DNA from: Bradyrhizobium sp. 186
GTDB taxonomy: Bacteria > Pseudomonadota > Alphaproteobacteria > Rhizobiales > Xanthobacteraceae
Assembly: GCF_023101685.1 (NCBI RefSeq)
Contig: NZ_CP082164.1
Span: forward strand, 8,556,001-8,620,000
Direction of reading: 5' to 3'
Length of the DNA stretch: 64,000 nucleotides
In this document: positions 53,315 to 61,681 of the stretch, piece after piece
Numbering within the stretch: the first letter of the stretch is position 1
Layout: the number at the start of each line of letters is the position of its first letter
Program-made: the position numbers and the translations under genes
The notes under the pieces: generated by a model
Told to the model about the DNA's origin: nothing
Database searches by the model: none
Seen by the model: only the letters and a program-made list of their open reading frames with translations

Positions 53315-53461
53315 CTACGGAAATCCATGAAGTCTTGGCGGTAGCGACTGTACCAATAACACGGCACTGCCGCCCAACACGCTGGCCCCCACGAGGAGCA
53401 AAGGCAAGGCGCGCTCCCGAAGCATGTCGTTACTAACGACGTCATTAGTCTCATTCGGCAT
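53315..53461 (-). CDS. Small hydrophobic protein, uncertain
   Basis: 48-codon frame starting MPNETNDVVSNDMLRE with one hydrophobic segment (about residues 18-40, ALPLLLVGASVLGGSAVLLV). Plausible single-pass membrane peptide; no ribosome site stands out. Surrounded by broken genes, so it may also be a relic. Confidence 0.27.
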   Translation of the reverse strand: MPNETNDVVSNDMLRERALPLLLVGASVLGGSAVLLVQSLPPRLHGFP

Positions 53462-53516
53462 GCAAAATTGACGGCCGCCTGGAGCCGCGCGAGGTCAAGC
53501 TTGGCCATCTCGGCGG

Positions 53517-53701
53517 CGGGAGGTCCGTGCGCGGGAAGCCGTACCGGTGAACGTCGTCCGAGACGGCGGGCGTGCGGCCGAGCGTCTCATCGACCTTCTG
53601 CCAGTCGATGTCTTGCGCATGGGCCGCCGGATGAACGGCTCGGAAACCGGCGACAGTACGCACACGCCGATGCCGATCAGAGCCAGGATTGCTGTTCTCA
53701 T
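53517..53701 (-). pseudogene. Truncated DUF1259 (LppY/LpqO-like) gene
   Basis: A signal-peptide start MRTAILALIGIGVCVLSP at 53701 is followed, after a frameshift, by AAHAQDIDWQKVDETLG and AVSDDVHRYGFPRTDL, the beginning of DUF1259 proteins. The rest of the domain is missing. Non-functional fragment. Confidence 0.7.
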
Positions 53702-53949
53702 CGCGATGCTCCTTCCCCGGTTTTTTGTTCTTTGATCTCGCCGCTGCTGCCGACGAGGCGCACTTCCTTGCCGTTCTTCCGCGCCTTCGCGGTGGTGCCC
53801 TCGCGGTCTGCTTGATGTCACTGAGTTGCGAGTAGCCGGCCGCCTGGATCTTGGCGACGCGCTCTTCCTGGGTCAGGGCAATGGGCAGGTGACATCACTG
53901 CAATAAGCGCCAGCCAGGTGGCTACCTGATAGACCGTTGGTGTCTGCAT
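53698..53949 (-). pseudogene. Small secreted PepSY-like protein gene with compensating frameshifts
   Basis: Start MQTPTVYQVATWLALIAVMS (signal-like) after GGAGAGAGGAC. A frameshift then leads to ALTQEERVAKIQAAGYSQLS, and another to KARKNGKEVRLVGSSGEIKE with a stop at 53698 that overlaps the next start. This resembles short periplasmic PepSY-type proteins. Two frame changes make it a probable pseudogene. Confidence 0.6.
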
Positions 53950-53979
53950 GTCCTCTCTCCTGGTTATGTCCCAGCCCCA

Positions 53980-54184
53980 GGTGAAGGTCCGTAGTGCTGC
54001 CAAATGATCTCACCAACCGCGGCAGGACGCCGGTTAAGCACGAAGCAGCCCGCAGGACGAGCATCCCAACTTTGAAGCGGTAGGACGGCGCCTGAAATCC
54101 GGCGCGGGTCGGCCGAAAAGTCCCCGTCGATGCGAGCATCGAAAGGATCGGCGCGGCTTTGCGGATGAACTCGATTCCCATCAC
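53980..54184 (-). pseudogene. Remnant of the gene that followed the STAS-like gene
   Basis: It starts MMGIEFIRKAAP at 54184, overlapping the stop of the upstream reading frame in the usual coupled way, but after about 15 residues the sequence becomes arginine/serine-rich and loses coherence. Function unknown; probably a decayed partner gene. Confidence 0.4.
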
Positions 54185-54740
54185 GCGACCTCCAACACAG
54201 GTGCAAAGGTTTTGGTTTTCCCTGACCGGCGCTCGATCAGAAGACCGCGCGCAGCCAGATTGGACAGGCGATTATTCCAGGCCGTTGGCGCCAAGCTCTC
54301 TTGGCTCTGGGCCGCCAGGCTCGGCGCGCTTGCCGTACCCAGGCGCGCGACGAGATCGAAGGTCGAGCGATGCACCTCGTCGAGTTTGCCCAGAATCTTG
54401 GGGTCACGCACTTCGCCCGTCGGCGTCAGACCGCAGATCCACATCGCATCCTTGCGATGGCGCAGAAAAATTTCGAGCTCTTCCATTACTGCCTGAGATG
54501 CGTTGGCGATAACAGGGTAGAGTCCCGGCAAGGTGGCACGCGCATGGTCGCGGAAAGCGATCACGCCCTCGCGCAGGAAGGAGGCGGTCGCGACGGTGAG
54601 CCATCGAAGTCCAAATAGACAGGCTCCGGCTCGGCGGGCGGACGCGCGGCGGCGACCAGCTTCCCGAGGAGCTGGCGGCCGGCTTGCACGCCGCTGAGCA
54701 CCGGCTGGCCACCGGCCAGAGTGAGAATCGATAGTTCCAC
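54181..54740 (-). pseudogene. STAS-like (DUF4325-type) protein gene with one frameshift
   Basis: A GTG start at 54740 after GAGG gives VELSILTLAGGQPVLSGVQA and PAEPEPVYLDFDG. At about 54598-54603 one base appears to be missing (GATGGCTCACC where GATGGCGTCACC is expected). Reading continues in the next frame as TVATASFLREGVIAFRDHAR, LYPVIANASQAVMEELEIFL and TAWNNRLSNLAARGLLIE to 54181. The beta-strand DFDGV-ATASF pattern is that of STAS-like domains, and the C-terminal helices look like a winged-helix. It is divergent from hipB. A single lesion means the gene was lost recently or the base is a sequencing error. Confidence 0.7.
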
Positions 54741-54940
54741 TTTTCTGGCCTCATTGAGTTCAGTGAAGATGGAGAGGGTGTCAAGAGCCGCCGATTTTAT
54801 TCCCAGCCTCCTGCCACGGTCCCAGGACCGACAGCTCGCTGGACCGCAATTGAGGATCTTGTTAACCCCGCCGCCCCTCTCTAGGAAAACTGTAAGCTTC
54901 GTGCTACATAGCTTTTCAATCTGTAGCGCGAAGGACACAA

Positions 54941-55276
54941 ATGCCTACCCCCCACAATCCCCCTGCCGCCGTTCGGCGGGCCATGCGCAAGCTCGGCGCC
55001 GACATCCACGACGCCCGTCGGCGTCGGCGGCTGCCGATGGCAGTTGTAGCCGAGCGCGCCTTTACGTCCCGCTCGACCCTGCAAAGAGTAGAGGCCGGCG
55101 ACACCAACGTCAGCATTGGTATCTATGCCGGCGTTCTTCAGGCGCTCGGTCTGCTGGACGGTCTGAGCCAGATCGCCGACATCAGCAACGATCGCGTCGG
55201 ACAGGCGCTGGCCAGCGCCGAATTGCCCAAGCATATCCACCTCAAGCGGCCAGCAGGATCGTCCCGCAATGGCTGA
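54941..55276 (+). CDS. hipB: HipB-like antitoxin (XRE helix-turn-helix)
   Basis: 111-aa DNA-binding protein with an XRE helix-turn-helix at about 12-72 (LGADIHDARRRRRLPMAVVAERA, SRSTLQRVEAGDTNVSIGIYAGVLQALG in pieces). It overlaps the hipA start by 8 bp. HipB proteins bind operators near their own promoter and neutralise the HipA kinase. The C-terminal 35 residues are less conserved. Confidence 0.87.
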   Translation: MPTPHNPPAAVRRAMRKLGADIHDARRRRRLPMAVVAERAFTSRSTLQRVEAGDTNVSIGIYAGVLQALGLLDGLSQIADISNDRVGQALASAELPKHIHLKRPAGSSRNG

Positions 55277-56516
55277 CTTCGAGGTGCACATCGATCTGGG
55301 CGGTCGCACTCGTCCTATCGGACTGGCGAGGAGCAATCGTGTTCGCGGCGCGGAGACTATCCTTTTCGAGTATGACCGTGGATGGCTTGAGGACGCGGAC
55401 CGGTTTTCGCTTGAGCCTGCCCTCGCCTTAACGCGTGGCACCTTCGCTCCCCACGCCGGGCTCGCGACTTTTGGTTCTATCGGCGACTCCGCGCCCGATA
55501 CCTGGGGCCGCCGTCTCATGCAGCGTGCCGAACGCCGCATTGCCGACCGCGAAGGTCGTGCGGTCCGCACCCTTGCAGAGAGCGACTATCTACTCGGCGT
55601 CGCGGACGAGACGCGACTTGGCGCACTCCGATTCCGCTGGGGCGGCGAAGAACCCTTCCAGGCGCCGATCCGCGCTGGCGTACCGGCCCTCATCGAACTC
55701 GGCAGCCTGCTGCAGATCACCGAGCGCATTCTCCGGGACGAGGAAACGGACGAAGACCTTCAGCTCATCTTCGCGCCCGGCTCCTCCCTGGGCGGCGCCC
55801 GGCCCAAGGCATCGGTCATCGACCAGCATGGTCACCTCTCCATCGCCAAGTTTCCGAAAGAGACCGACGATTACAGCATGGAGACCTGGGAGGAAATTGC
55901 GCTGCGGCTGGCCGTCCAGTCCGGCATAGCCACCCCGCAACACGAATTGATCGAAATGGCTGGCAAGTCGGTCATGCTGTCGCGACGCTTCGATCGCACT
56001 GGCGCGATCCGCATCCCCTTCCTGTCCGCGATGGCGATGATGGGCGCCAAGGACGGCGAGCGCGGCAGCTATCCCGAAATCGTCGACGCCCTTGCGCAAT
56101 ATGGCGCACAGGGAAAGACAGATGCCCACGCACTTTATCGGCGTGTCGTCTTCAACGTGCTGATCTCCAATGTGGACGATCACTTGCGCAACCACGGTTT
56201 CCTCTGGCTGGGAAAGGCGGGATGGTCGCTCTCTCCGGCTTATGATCTCAATCCCGTGCCAACTGATCTTAAGGCGCGGGTGCTGACGACCAACATCGAC
56301 CTCGACGAAGGCACCTGCTCGCTTGACCTCCTTGAGGCTGCGTCGGAGTTCTTTGGACTCACGCTGCCGCAGGCACGCGCGATCATCAAAGAGGTTGCGA
56401 CCGTGACCGCGACATGGCGTGACACTGCCAAGGCGGTGGGTGCCCGCGCGGCCGAGATCAACCGCATGGCCAGCGCGTTTGAGCACGACGATCTCAAGCG
56501 AGCACTGGCGCTTTGA
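55269..56516 (+). CDS. hipA: HipA-family serine/threonine kinase toxin
   Basis: 415-aa HipA kinase. The N-terminal subdomain has ETILFEYDRGWLED and SLEPALAL; the regulatory loop is FAPGSSLGGARPKASV around 172-186 with the autophosphorylation serine candidates. Catalytic loop NVLISNVDDHLRNHGFL near 297-313 gives the Asp base, and SPAYDLNPVP near 325 is the metal-binding equivalent of DFG. HipA of E. coli phosphorylates glutamyl-tRNA synthetase to induce dormancy; targets vary in the family. Paired with hipB upstream, coupled to a small frame downstream. Confidence 0.92.
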   Translation: MADFEVHIDLGGRTRPIGLARSNRVRGAETILFEYDRGWLEDADRFSLEPALALTRGTFAPHAGLATFGSIGDSAPDTWGRRLMQRAERRIADREGRAVRTLAESDYLLGVADETRLGALRFRWGGEEPFQAPIRAGVPALIELGSLLQITERILRDEETDEDLQLIFAPGSSLGGARPKASVIDQHGHLSIAKFPKETDDYSMETWEEIALRLAVQSGIATPQHELIEMAGKSVMLSRRFDRTGAIRIPFLSAMAMMGAKDGERGSYPEIVDALAQYGAQGKTDAHALYRRVVFNVLISNVDDHLRNHGFLWLGKAGWSLSPAYDLNPVPTDLKARVLTTNIDLDEGTCSLDLLEAASEFFGLTLPQARAIIKEVATVTATWRDTAKAVGARAAEINRMASAFEHDDLKRALAL

Positions 56517-56833
56517 CCAGGACCTTCCTTCATAGCTTCACTCCACCAGCGGCGAGCCCCGTCGCCGGCCCGACCGTCGACTTCGATGTCTCGGATACCG
56601 ATGACGCTGGCATGCCTGGCACTCCTTATGGCGCGTGGTCCATCCTCGATGCTGCTGACGGCACGGGAACGCCGTTCATCTTCAAAGAGCCGCTCGGACA
56701 AGCACGAGAAGTCAAAGTCGCGCTCTCCGGCCTGTTAGACGCTTCCCACCATTTCCTGGCTCAACTGAGAAGCGCTGGCCAATGCCATCTCAGGGTCCCA
56801 CCCGGGCGACGGCGCTGGTCGCAAGAGACATAG
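56513..56833 (+). CDS. Hypothetical protein coupled to hipA, possibly truncated
   Basis: 106 codons from a TTG overlapping the hipA stop. The first 75 residues look protein-like (PTVDFDVSDTDDAGMPGTPY and TPFIFKEPLGQAREVKVALS), the tail does not. No family recognised. It could be the start of a gene cut short by rearrangement, or a small third component of the hipBA operon. Confidence 0.35.
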   Translation: MTRTFLHSFTPPAASPVAGPTVDFDVSDTDDAGMPGTPYGAWSILDAADGTGTPFIFKEPLGQAREVKVALSGLLDASHHFLAQLRSAGQCHLRVPPGRRRWSQET

Positions 56834-57033
56834 AGAAATCCGATTCCTTTGGAAACGGACGCTCTGCTCGAGGCGGGATCCAGAACCACAGATTCGAACT
56901 GCGTCGCGAGAGATGTAAGGCGAATCGTGAAAGCGGTCAGATTTTCTGCTAGGGATCTGAACTGTCTCGGGCAAGGATCGCCGATAATAAGGACGAGAAG
57001 AAAGGCCTCATCAGCCGCCGAGCTCGGAGCGAC

Positions 57034-58176
57034 ATGTTTATTATTGTTCAGATTCCGTTTGCAGACTTCCGGCCAGTAGTTACTGGCGAGAGAGCTCGCT
57101 TGAGAGTCCCAGACTGGGGGGCCAAAGAGCCGAAAGGGTTCGTGAGAGGCTTCGGCAAGATCTCACTAAGAAACTCGTCCGGCTTGGGCTTAGCGGGAGA
57201 AAGCCGCTTTGCTGATATGGGTAACGCGATCCGCTTCCCCGAACACATCGACTACAGAGAGGACAGCTGGCCATCCTCACTGGACATTGTCCCTTGGTTC
57301 CGGCGGCTTTACTTCGACGGTCAGATTGCTGGACGCTTCGAAATCGGTTTTCTAATCGCGGAGGATTATGAAGAGCTAGTATTCGACAGGGCCGGGGTTG
57401 CGGCCCCGATCAGGCCGGCAATGTTGGCTCAACGTCTTCTAGCAACCACTGTTCAGATCAATTCCGTTGATGGCTCCAAACAGACCGTGCCCTTCGCTCG
57501 CTGCTCAAAGCTCCTCGGATTGGCGTACCTCGCCGCATCGACGAGCAACTCGGGCTTGATGTCCTATCCAATAGCAGAGACATTTGGCTCGGTTTTCTTT
57601 GCCGGAGATCCGCTCGTAACGATCCGGATCGCGTCTGGGCGGCCAATAGTCGATGGGCGCGACCGGCGCTATTTAACAAGTCACAACGAGCCCGCACTCT
57701 TCATCACTTCCGCTCGCGGGTCCCAAACAAGAAACAACGTTATCGTTCAAGCCTCCGAGAGAGGCACCAGAGAAGAGACCTCCCAGGAACGCATCACGCG
57801 GGTGCTCTTTGCGCACTTCAATTCGCTGGTATTCGCCTATGCGCAACTTCAGGACATCGGTTCGTCCATCGCTGGTAAAACTAACCGCGAGATCCTTCGC
57901 ACTGCAGTTAAGACAATGATTGATAGGCTGGCGATAATTAATGAAGGAGACGCGCGCGACAGAGACGCCGCGTTTTCTGAGGGATTACGAAATTTCGCGA
58001 AGGCCCATTCCGGCCGCATCGAAGAACTTGCGACGAAACTGGAAGCTCTCTCTGCTGAATGGAACAAACCTACGAAATTTGAGCGCTTCCGCCAATATCT
58101 CAAGGGCGTGCACGACCTCGTCATAAGGACGGGCGTAGAAAAAGCAATCGATATAAGTATGAAAGGAGGAACATAG
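57034..58176 (+). CDS. Uncharacterised 380-aa protein
   Basis: No family recognised. It begins MFIIVQIPFADFRPV after GGAGCGAC. The N-terminal 250 residues are mixed alpha/beta with aromatic patches (PWFRRLYFDGQIAGRFEIGF), and the C-terminal 110 are predicted helical (NREILRTAVKTMIDRLAIIN, GRIEELATKLEALSAEWNK). There are no signal peptide or membrane segments, so it is probably cytoplasmic. GC is visibly lower than in the catabolic operons and the gene stands alone between the hipBA cluster and a decayed LysE gene, which suggests horizontal acquisition. A role in a conflict or defence setting is possible from location only. Confidence 0.75.
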   Translation: MFIIVQIPFADFRPVVTGERARLRVPDWGAKEPKGFVRGFGKISLRNSSGLGLAGESRFADMGNAIRFPEHIDYREDSWPSSLDIVPWFRRLYFDGQIAGRFEIGFLIAEDYEELVFDRAGVAAPIRPAMLAQRLLATTVQINSVDGSKQTVPFARCSKLLGLAYLAASTSNSGLMSYPIAETFGSVFFAGDPLVTIRIASGRPIVDGRDRRYLTSHNEPALFITSARGSQTRNNVIVQASERGTREETSQERITRVLFAHFNSLVFAYAQLQDIGSSIAGKTNREILRTAVKTMIDRLAIINEGDARDRDAAFSEGLRNFAKAHSGRIEELATKLEALSAEWNKPTKFERFRQYLKGVHDLVIRTGVEKAIDISMKGGT

Positions 58177-58454
58177 GGAATTCGGGCAGCACCGAATGCT
58201 CAGCCCTTCTATTCCGTAAAGCGGACGAGCCGCCTAATTCCATGTTCGGAAAATGCTACCAATTGGCGCGAAAGTCAATCACCCGGTCCCGTGTCGGCCG
58301 GGGTCGGCCGCGGCAAGTTCTGGGAGTCGGCTGGCAGGAGGCGTGGACAGCACAATTTCGCCCCGGTGAGAGCCGACGCCGTTCGGCCACCGGAGCGGAG
58401 GGACGGTCCCCGCCGGCCCTGGTCGGGCCGGTCCTCCCTCCCCGCACGTTTTCG
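58177..58454. other. 280-bp GC-rich spacer
   Basis: No gene seen. It contains a long imperfect GC inverted repeat around 58396-58442 (GGAGGGACGG ... GGTCCTCCCTCC) able to form a strong stem. Confidence 0.4.
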
Positions 58455-58813
58455 TCACGTTCTGTCCACCGCAATCAGCACAGCACAGTCTTTCCCGCCT
58501 TTTTCCAATCGCCTGTCACGGTCGCCAATCCGTAAAAGCGGCATGCCGAACAGCTCCAGCAGCGACCCGAGCACCCATTCGATCCAGATGCCGAAGCGCT
58601 GATAGAGATCCCGAGCAGGTGTGGTCAAGAGCTGCCACACAACAACCCCGTACCAGATGATTTCGAGTGTGCGAAGCCGTGTGCAAGAATCGCGAGCTTG
58701 GCGGAGAGAGACGCTCCCGTCGGTATCGCAACCGCATAGAGACTGACGAAGAAGCCTATGCCTTTCGGATTGGCAAGACACCCGACGGGGTTAAATGGTC
58801 TACGTCTATCCAA
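58455..58813 (-). pseudogene. Decayed LysE/RhtB exporter gene, C-terminal half
   Basis: Pieces in two frames: NPKGIGFFVSLYAVAIPTGA and LSAKLAILAHGFAH, then LEIIWYGVVVWQLLTTPARD and WIEWVLGSLLELFGM. This order is that of the last three helices of LysE-family exporters. The N-terminal half is absent and a frameshift separates the pieces. Confidence 0.72.
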
Positions 58814-59003
58814 ACGGCCAAGGGGTGTCTCGCTTCATTGCATCGATCCGACTCCTGACAGCCAGTCAACCGAGACCGCAAAGCGATTGAGCCCGACCAG
58901 GAGGCATGCACCGATCAAGAATGAGGTTCGTGGCGTTGGGCGGCCCTGCTCTCGACCGCACCCGGAACATCGCCCTCGCTTTTGAGGTAGCTAGTGCGTC
59001 CTA

Positions 59004-60155
59004 CTAGATCCGCCCCGCAGACAAGAGGTCGGTCAGGATCACAAGAGATTCAAACAGGAAGTAACTACCGAATATCAGTTCTGCGTCATGCGCTGTGTCG
59101 ATATCCCGCGCGACCGCTTTTCGGGTGAAGCATCCCCCGGTGAGCATTCCAGGCGGACGCTGGTCGTCAGGACCGACAGGCGTTAGATATCCCGAGACCA
59201 GTTGGGTCACGGTACGTTCCGCGAAGTCTCGGTACTTGGCGCCACCAGTTGGGCCGAGTGCTGACGCAAGTCGCAGGGATGCTGCCGCAGCGATAGCGGT
59301 GGCCGCGGTATCCCTGCTGGTGGTCGGAATTGCTGGGTCATCGAAGTCCCAGTACGCAATGAGGTCCGCGGGCACGTGGTCGATCCACCAGTTCAGCACG
59401 CGCACGGCATATTCGCGCCACAAAGGCTCCTCTGGACGGACCATGGCAGCATGAGCGGTATAGAGCATCGCCCAAGCCTGCGCACGTCCCCAGGTGCTAA
59501 CGTCGCTATATCCCTTATGCGTATGCGTTCTCAGCACCTTCGCGGTTTGCGGGTCGAGCGTGGATGATTGGATCACCGAGTCGTCGTGTCGCACATGGAT
59601 TTCCAACACCCTCCGCATGTGGGTGTTGGCGACCTCCTCCATGTGCGAGTCGCTCAGCTGGTCCGCGGCCCAGTAAAGCAGGCTCGTGGCCTGGAGGGAG
59701 TCGATGCTGCTTTCGGCTGTCCCCACCGCGCTGGCTTCCTCGGCATCCTGGCCGAGAGGGATCAAGCCCAATTGTGGGTCGAACATCTGCTCCAGGGATC
59801 TAGCTGCCGTGAGCGCTGCATCACGTGCCGTCTCATCCCCGAAGAGGATACTTCCAAGCGCCGCTCCGTGGTAGAAACCAAAGCCCTTGAATGCCGTTCG
59901 GCGCTGGGCACGAGGCAGCATGCGGGCCAGAGCTGCATGCGCGTCAGAAATCGGGAAGCGTCGCGGATCCGCCAAATGCGCTAGCCACAGTTCGCCGACG
60001 AAGGCTCCGCCAGTCCAATCACCATCGGGTGTGGATATCCATTTTCCATCCTCAGTGCGGGCCCAATGCGGCAGGCCCGCCGTGACAGCATCCCTCGTTT
60101 GCGCAATGCGAGCCAGCATGCGCTGGCGCGCAGATAGGAAATTGCTTGTCGACAT
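59004..60155 (-). CDS. Glycoside hydrolase family 88 (unsaturated uronyl hydrolase-like)
   Basis: 383-aa (alpha/alpha)6-barrel protein. It has GDWTGGAFVGELWLAHL near 48-65, ESSIDSLQATSLLYWAADQL with the catalytic Asp candidate, HVRHDDSVIQSSTLDPQT, HKGYSDVSTWGRAQAWAMLY and IAYWDFDDPAIPTTSRDTAATAIAAAA in pieces. GH88 enzymes hydrate the double bond of 4,5-unsaturated glucuronyl or galacturonyl residues, releasing them from oligosaccharides. No signal peptide, so it acts in the cytoplasm on an imported product. It follows the MHS transporter by 57 bp on the same strand, and the pair share the LacI-type operator. Confidence 0.87.
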   Translation of the reverse strand: MSTSNFLSARQRMLARIAQTRDAVTAGLPHWARTEDGKWISTPDGDWTGGAFVGELWLAHLADPRRFPISDAHAALARMLPRAQRRTAFKGFGFYHGAALGSILFGDETARDAALTAARSLEQMFDPQLGLIPLGQDAEEASAVGTAESSIDSLQATSLLYWAADQLSDSHMEEVANTHMRRVLEIHVRHDDSVIQSSTLDPQTAKVLRTHTHKGYSDVSTWGRAQAWAMLYTAHAAMVRPEEPLWREYAVRVLNWWIDHVPADLIAYWDFDDPAIPTTSRDTAATAIAAAASLRLASALGPTGGAKYRDFAERTVTQLVSGYLTPVGPDDQRPPGMLTGGCFTRKAVARDIDTAHDAELIFGSYFLFESLVILTDLLSAGRI

Positions 60156-60212
60156 AGTTTCTCCCAAGAAGATTCTGGGCTCCAGGCTGAGCCGAATTGC
60201 AGCTACAAGTCA

Positions 60213-61559
60213 TTAGTCGCCGATGTAGACGTGGCCGCGCTTCTTCGCGACGTGATAAACGACTACGCTCAGCACCGCGACCACCGATCCATAGACGGGA
60301 AATATCCAAGCCATATTGGCGTGCTGCAGCCACACCAGCAAATACGGTGAGGTCCCGCCGAACAGTGATACCCCGAGCGCATACCCGACAGCGATGCCCG
60401 TGGTGCGCACCGCTCGTGGCATCAGCGTAGTTGCGATGAAGTTGTAGAGAGCCATGTTGAAGCCGACGACCGCGCCTCCGAACACCATCACGAAGAAGAA
60501 CGTGGAAATGCTCTTCTCCGAGTAAACCAACGTGAGGAAGAAGCACGCGACGAGCAGCAGCCGGAGCAGCGTGAATGCGCGCGAGGGGCGGACCTTGTCT
60601 GCGAAGGCGCCCACGAAGGGCGCTGTGACGATCCAGATCACGCCCATGAGAGTCGTAGTCCCATATACCCACGTGCTGTTCTCCTTGAACACGCCGTTGG
60701 CGAGGTTGGGCAAACCAGCATTCCACGCGTAGTTCGCGATCTGCACCGCTCCGACGACCAGGATGACGGCGAGCAGCGAAAGCCGCACGCTCCAGAGCGT
60801 CTTCCACACGTCGCCTGTGGTTTCCTGAGTGCGCGACAGTTCGTCGCGATGCATGACGTGCTTGATTAAGGTCTCTGGCAGTTTGCTACGCAAATAGATG
60901 ATCAGCAGGCCGAGTACTCCGCCGACTGCAAAGGGCAGCCGCCAAGCCCATTCATGCATTGTCTCGGGAGCTACCGAGGCACTCACGAAAAAGGCGACCA
61001 AACTGGATGCGAAGACACCGAGCTGGATAAATGTGCCACCGATCAGACCAAGATATCGCCCCTCCTCGCCCGGCGGTGCAAGTTCGATCGCGATGGCGTT
61101 AGCGACACCCGCTTCAGCGCCGGTGGCGAGGCCTTGGATGAGCCGGACGAGCAGCAATATCACGGCGGCCGCGACGCCAAGCTCCTTGTAACCCGGCAAG
61201 ACGGAAATCAGCAGCGAGCACAAGGCCATCGCGGTCACAGAGATCATCATCACTCGCTTGTGGCTGATGCGATCGGCAATGGGACCGAGTATCGCTGCTC
61301 CCAGCGGTCGCGCGAAGAAGCCCGCGCCATACACGGCAAGTGCGGCGAGCAGCGACGTCGTCGGATCAGTAGAGGGAAAGAAAAGCGGCGACAGAAAAGA
61401 AGCCATCATTCCGTAGACGGTCCAGTCGTACCACTCCAAAGCTACGCCACCGCCCAAAGCTATGGTCATGCTCCTAGTGGCAACCTGCTTTTCATGCGGC
61501 GTGGCTAGCGCCATGGTTTGCGAGGTGGCTGGAGTGATGGGCTCGATAATAGTAGTCAT
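60213..61559 (-). CDS. MFS transporter, metabolite:H+ symporter family
   Basis: 448-aa twelve-helix permease. MHS features: GGVALEWYDWTVYGMMASFL, ILGPIADRISHKRVMM, QGLATGAEAGVANAIAIELA, and AFADKVRPSRAFT in the second half. GGAGGGAATGA precedes the ATG at 61559. It is upstream of GH88 and behind a LacI-type operator at 61584-61599, so it probably imports an unsaturated uronide or another plant-derived acid sugar. The loop motifs differ slightly from the other MHS transporter in this window, indicating a different substrate. Confidence 0.9.
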   Translation of the reverse strand: MTTIIEPITPATSQTMALATPHEKQVATRSMTIALGGGVALEWYDWTVYGMMASFLSPLFFPSTDPTTSLLAALAVYGAGFFARPLGAAILGPIADRISHKRVMMISVTAMALCSLLISVLPGYKELGVAAAVILLLVRLIQGLATGAEAGVANAIAIELAPPGEEGRYLGLIGGTFIQLGVFASSLVAFFVSASVAPETMHEWAWRLPFAVGGVLGLLIIYLRSKLPETLIKHVMHRDELSRTQETTGDVWKTLWSVRLSLLAVILVVGAVQIANYAWNAGLPNLANGVFKENSTWVYGTTTLMGVIWIVTAPFVGAFADKVRPSRAFTLLRLLLVACFFLTLVYSEKSISTFFFVMVFGGAVVGFNMALYNFIATTLMPRAVRTTGIAVGYALGVSLFGGTSPYLLVWLQHANMAWIFPVYGSVVAVLSVVVYHVAKKRGHVYIGD

Positions 61560-61583
61560 TCATTCCCTCCGGTTCATTTTATG

Positions 61584-61599
61584 ATGAAAACGTTTACAT
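61584..61599. promoter_or_regulatory. LacI/GalR-family operator (CRE-like)
   Basis: ATGAAAACGTTTACAT has the central CG of AACG/TTT and fits the degenerate LacI-family consensus WTGNAANCGNWNNCAW at every position. It lies 25-40 bp upstream of the MHS transporter start. No LacI gene is in view; it must be elsewhere. It indicates sugar-type control of the transporter-GH88 operon. Confidence 0.6.
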
Positions 61600-61681
61600 T
61601 TTGGCGCGAGCAGCCCGCGCTGAGTGCTCCCGCATGCGGCCGACCGCTAAGTCATGGGGCCGGCCTGAGTTCTGCCCTCCG

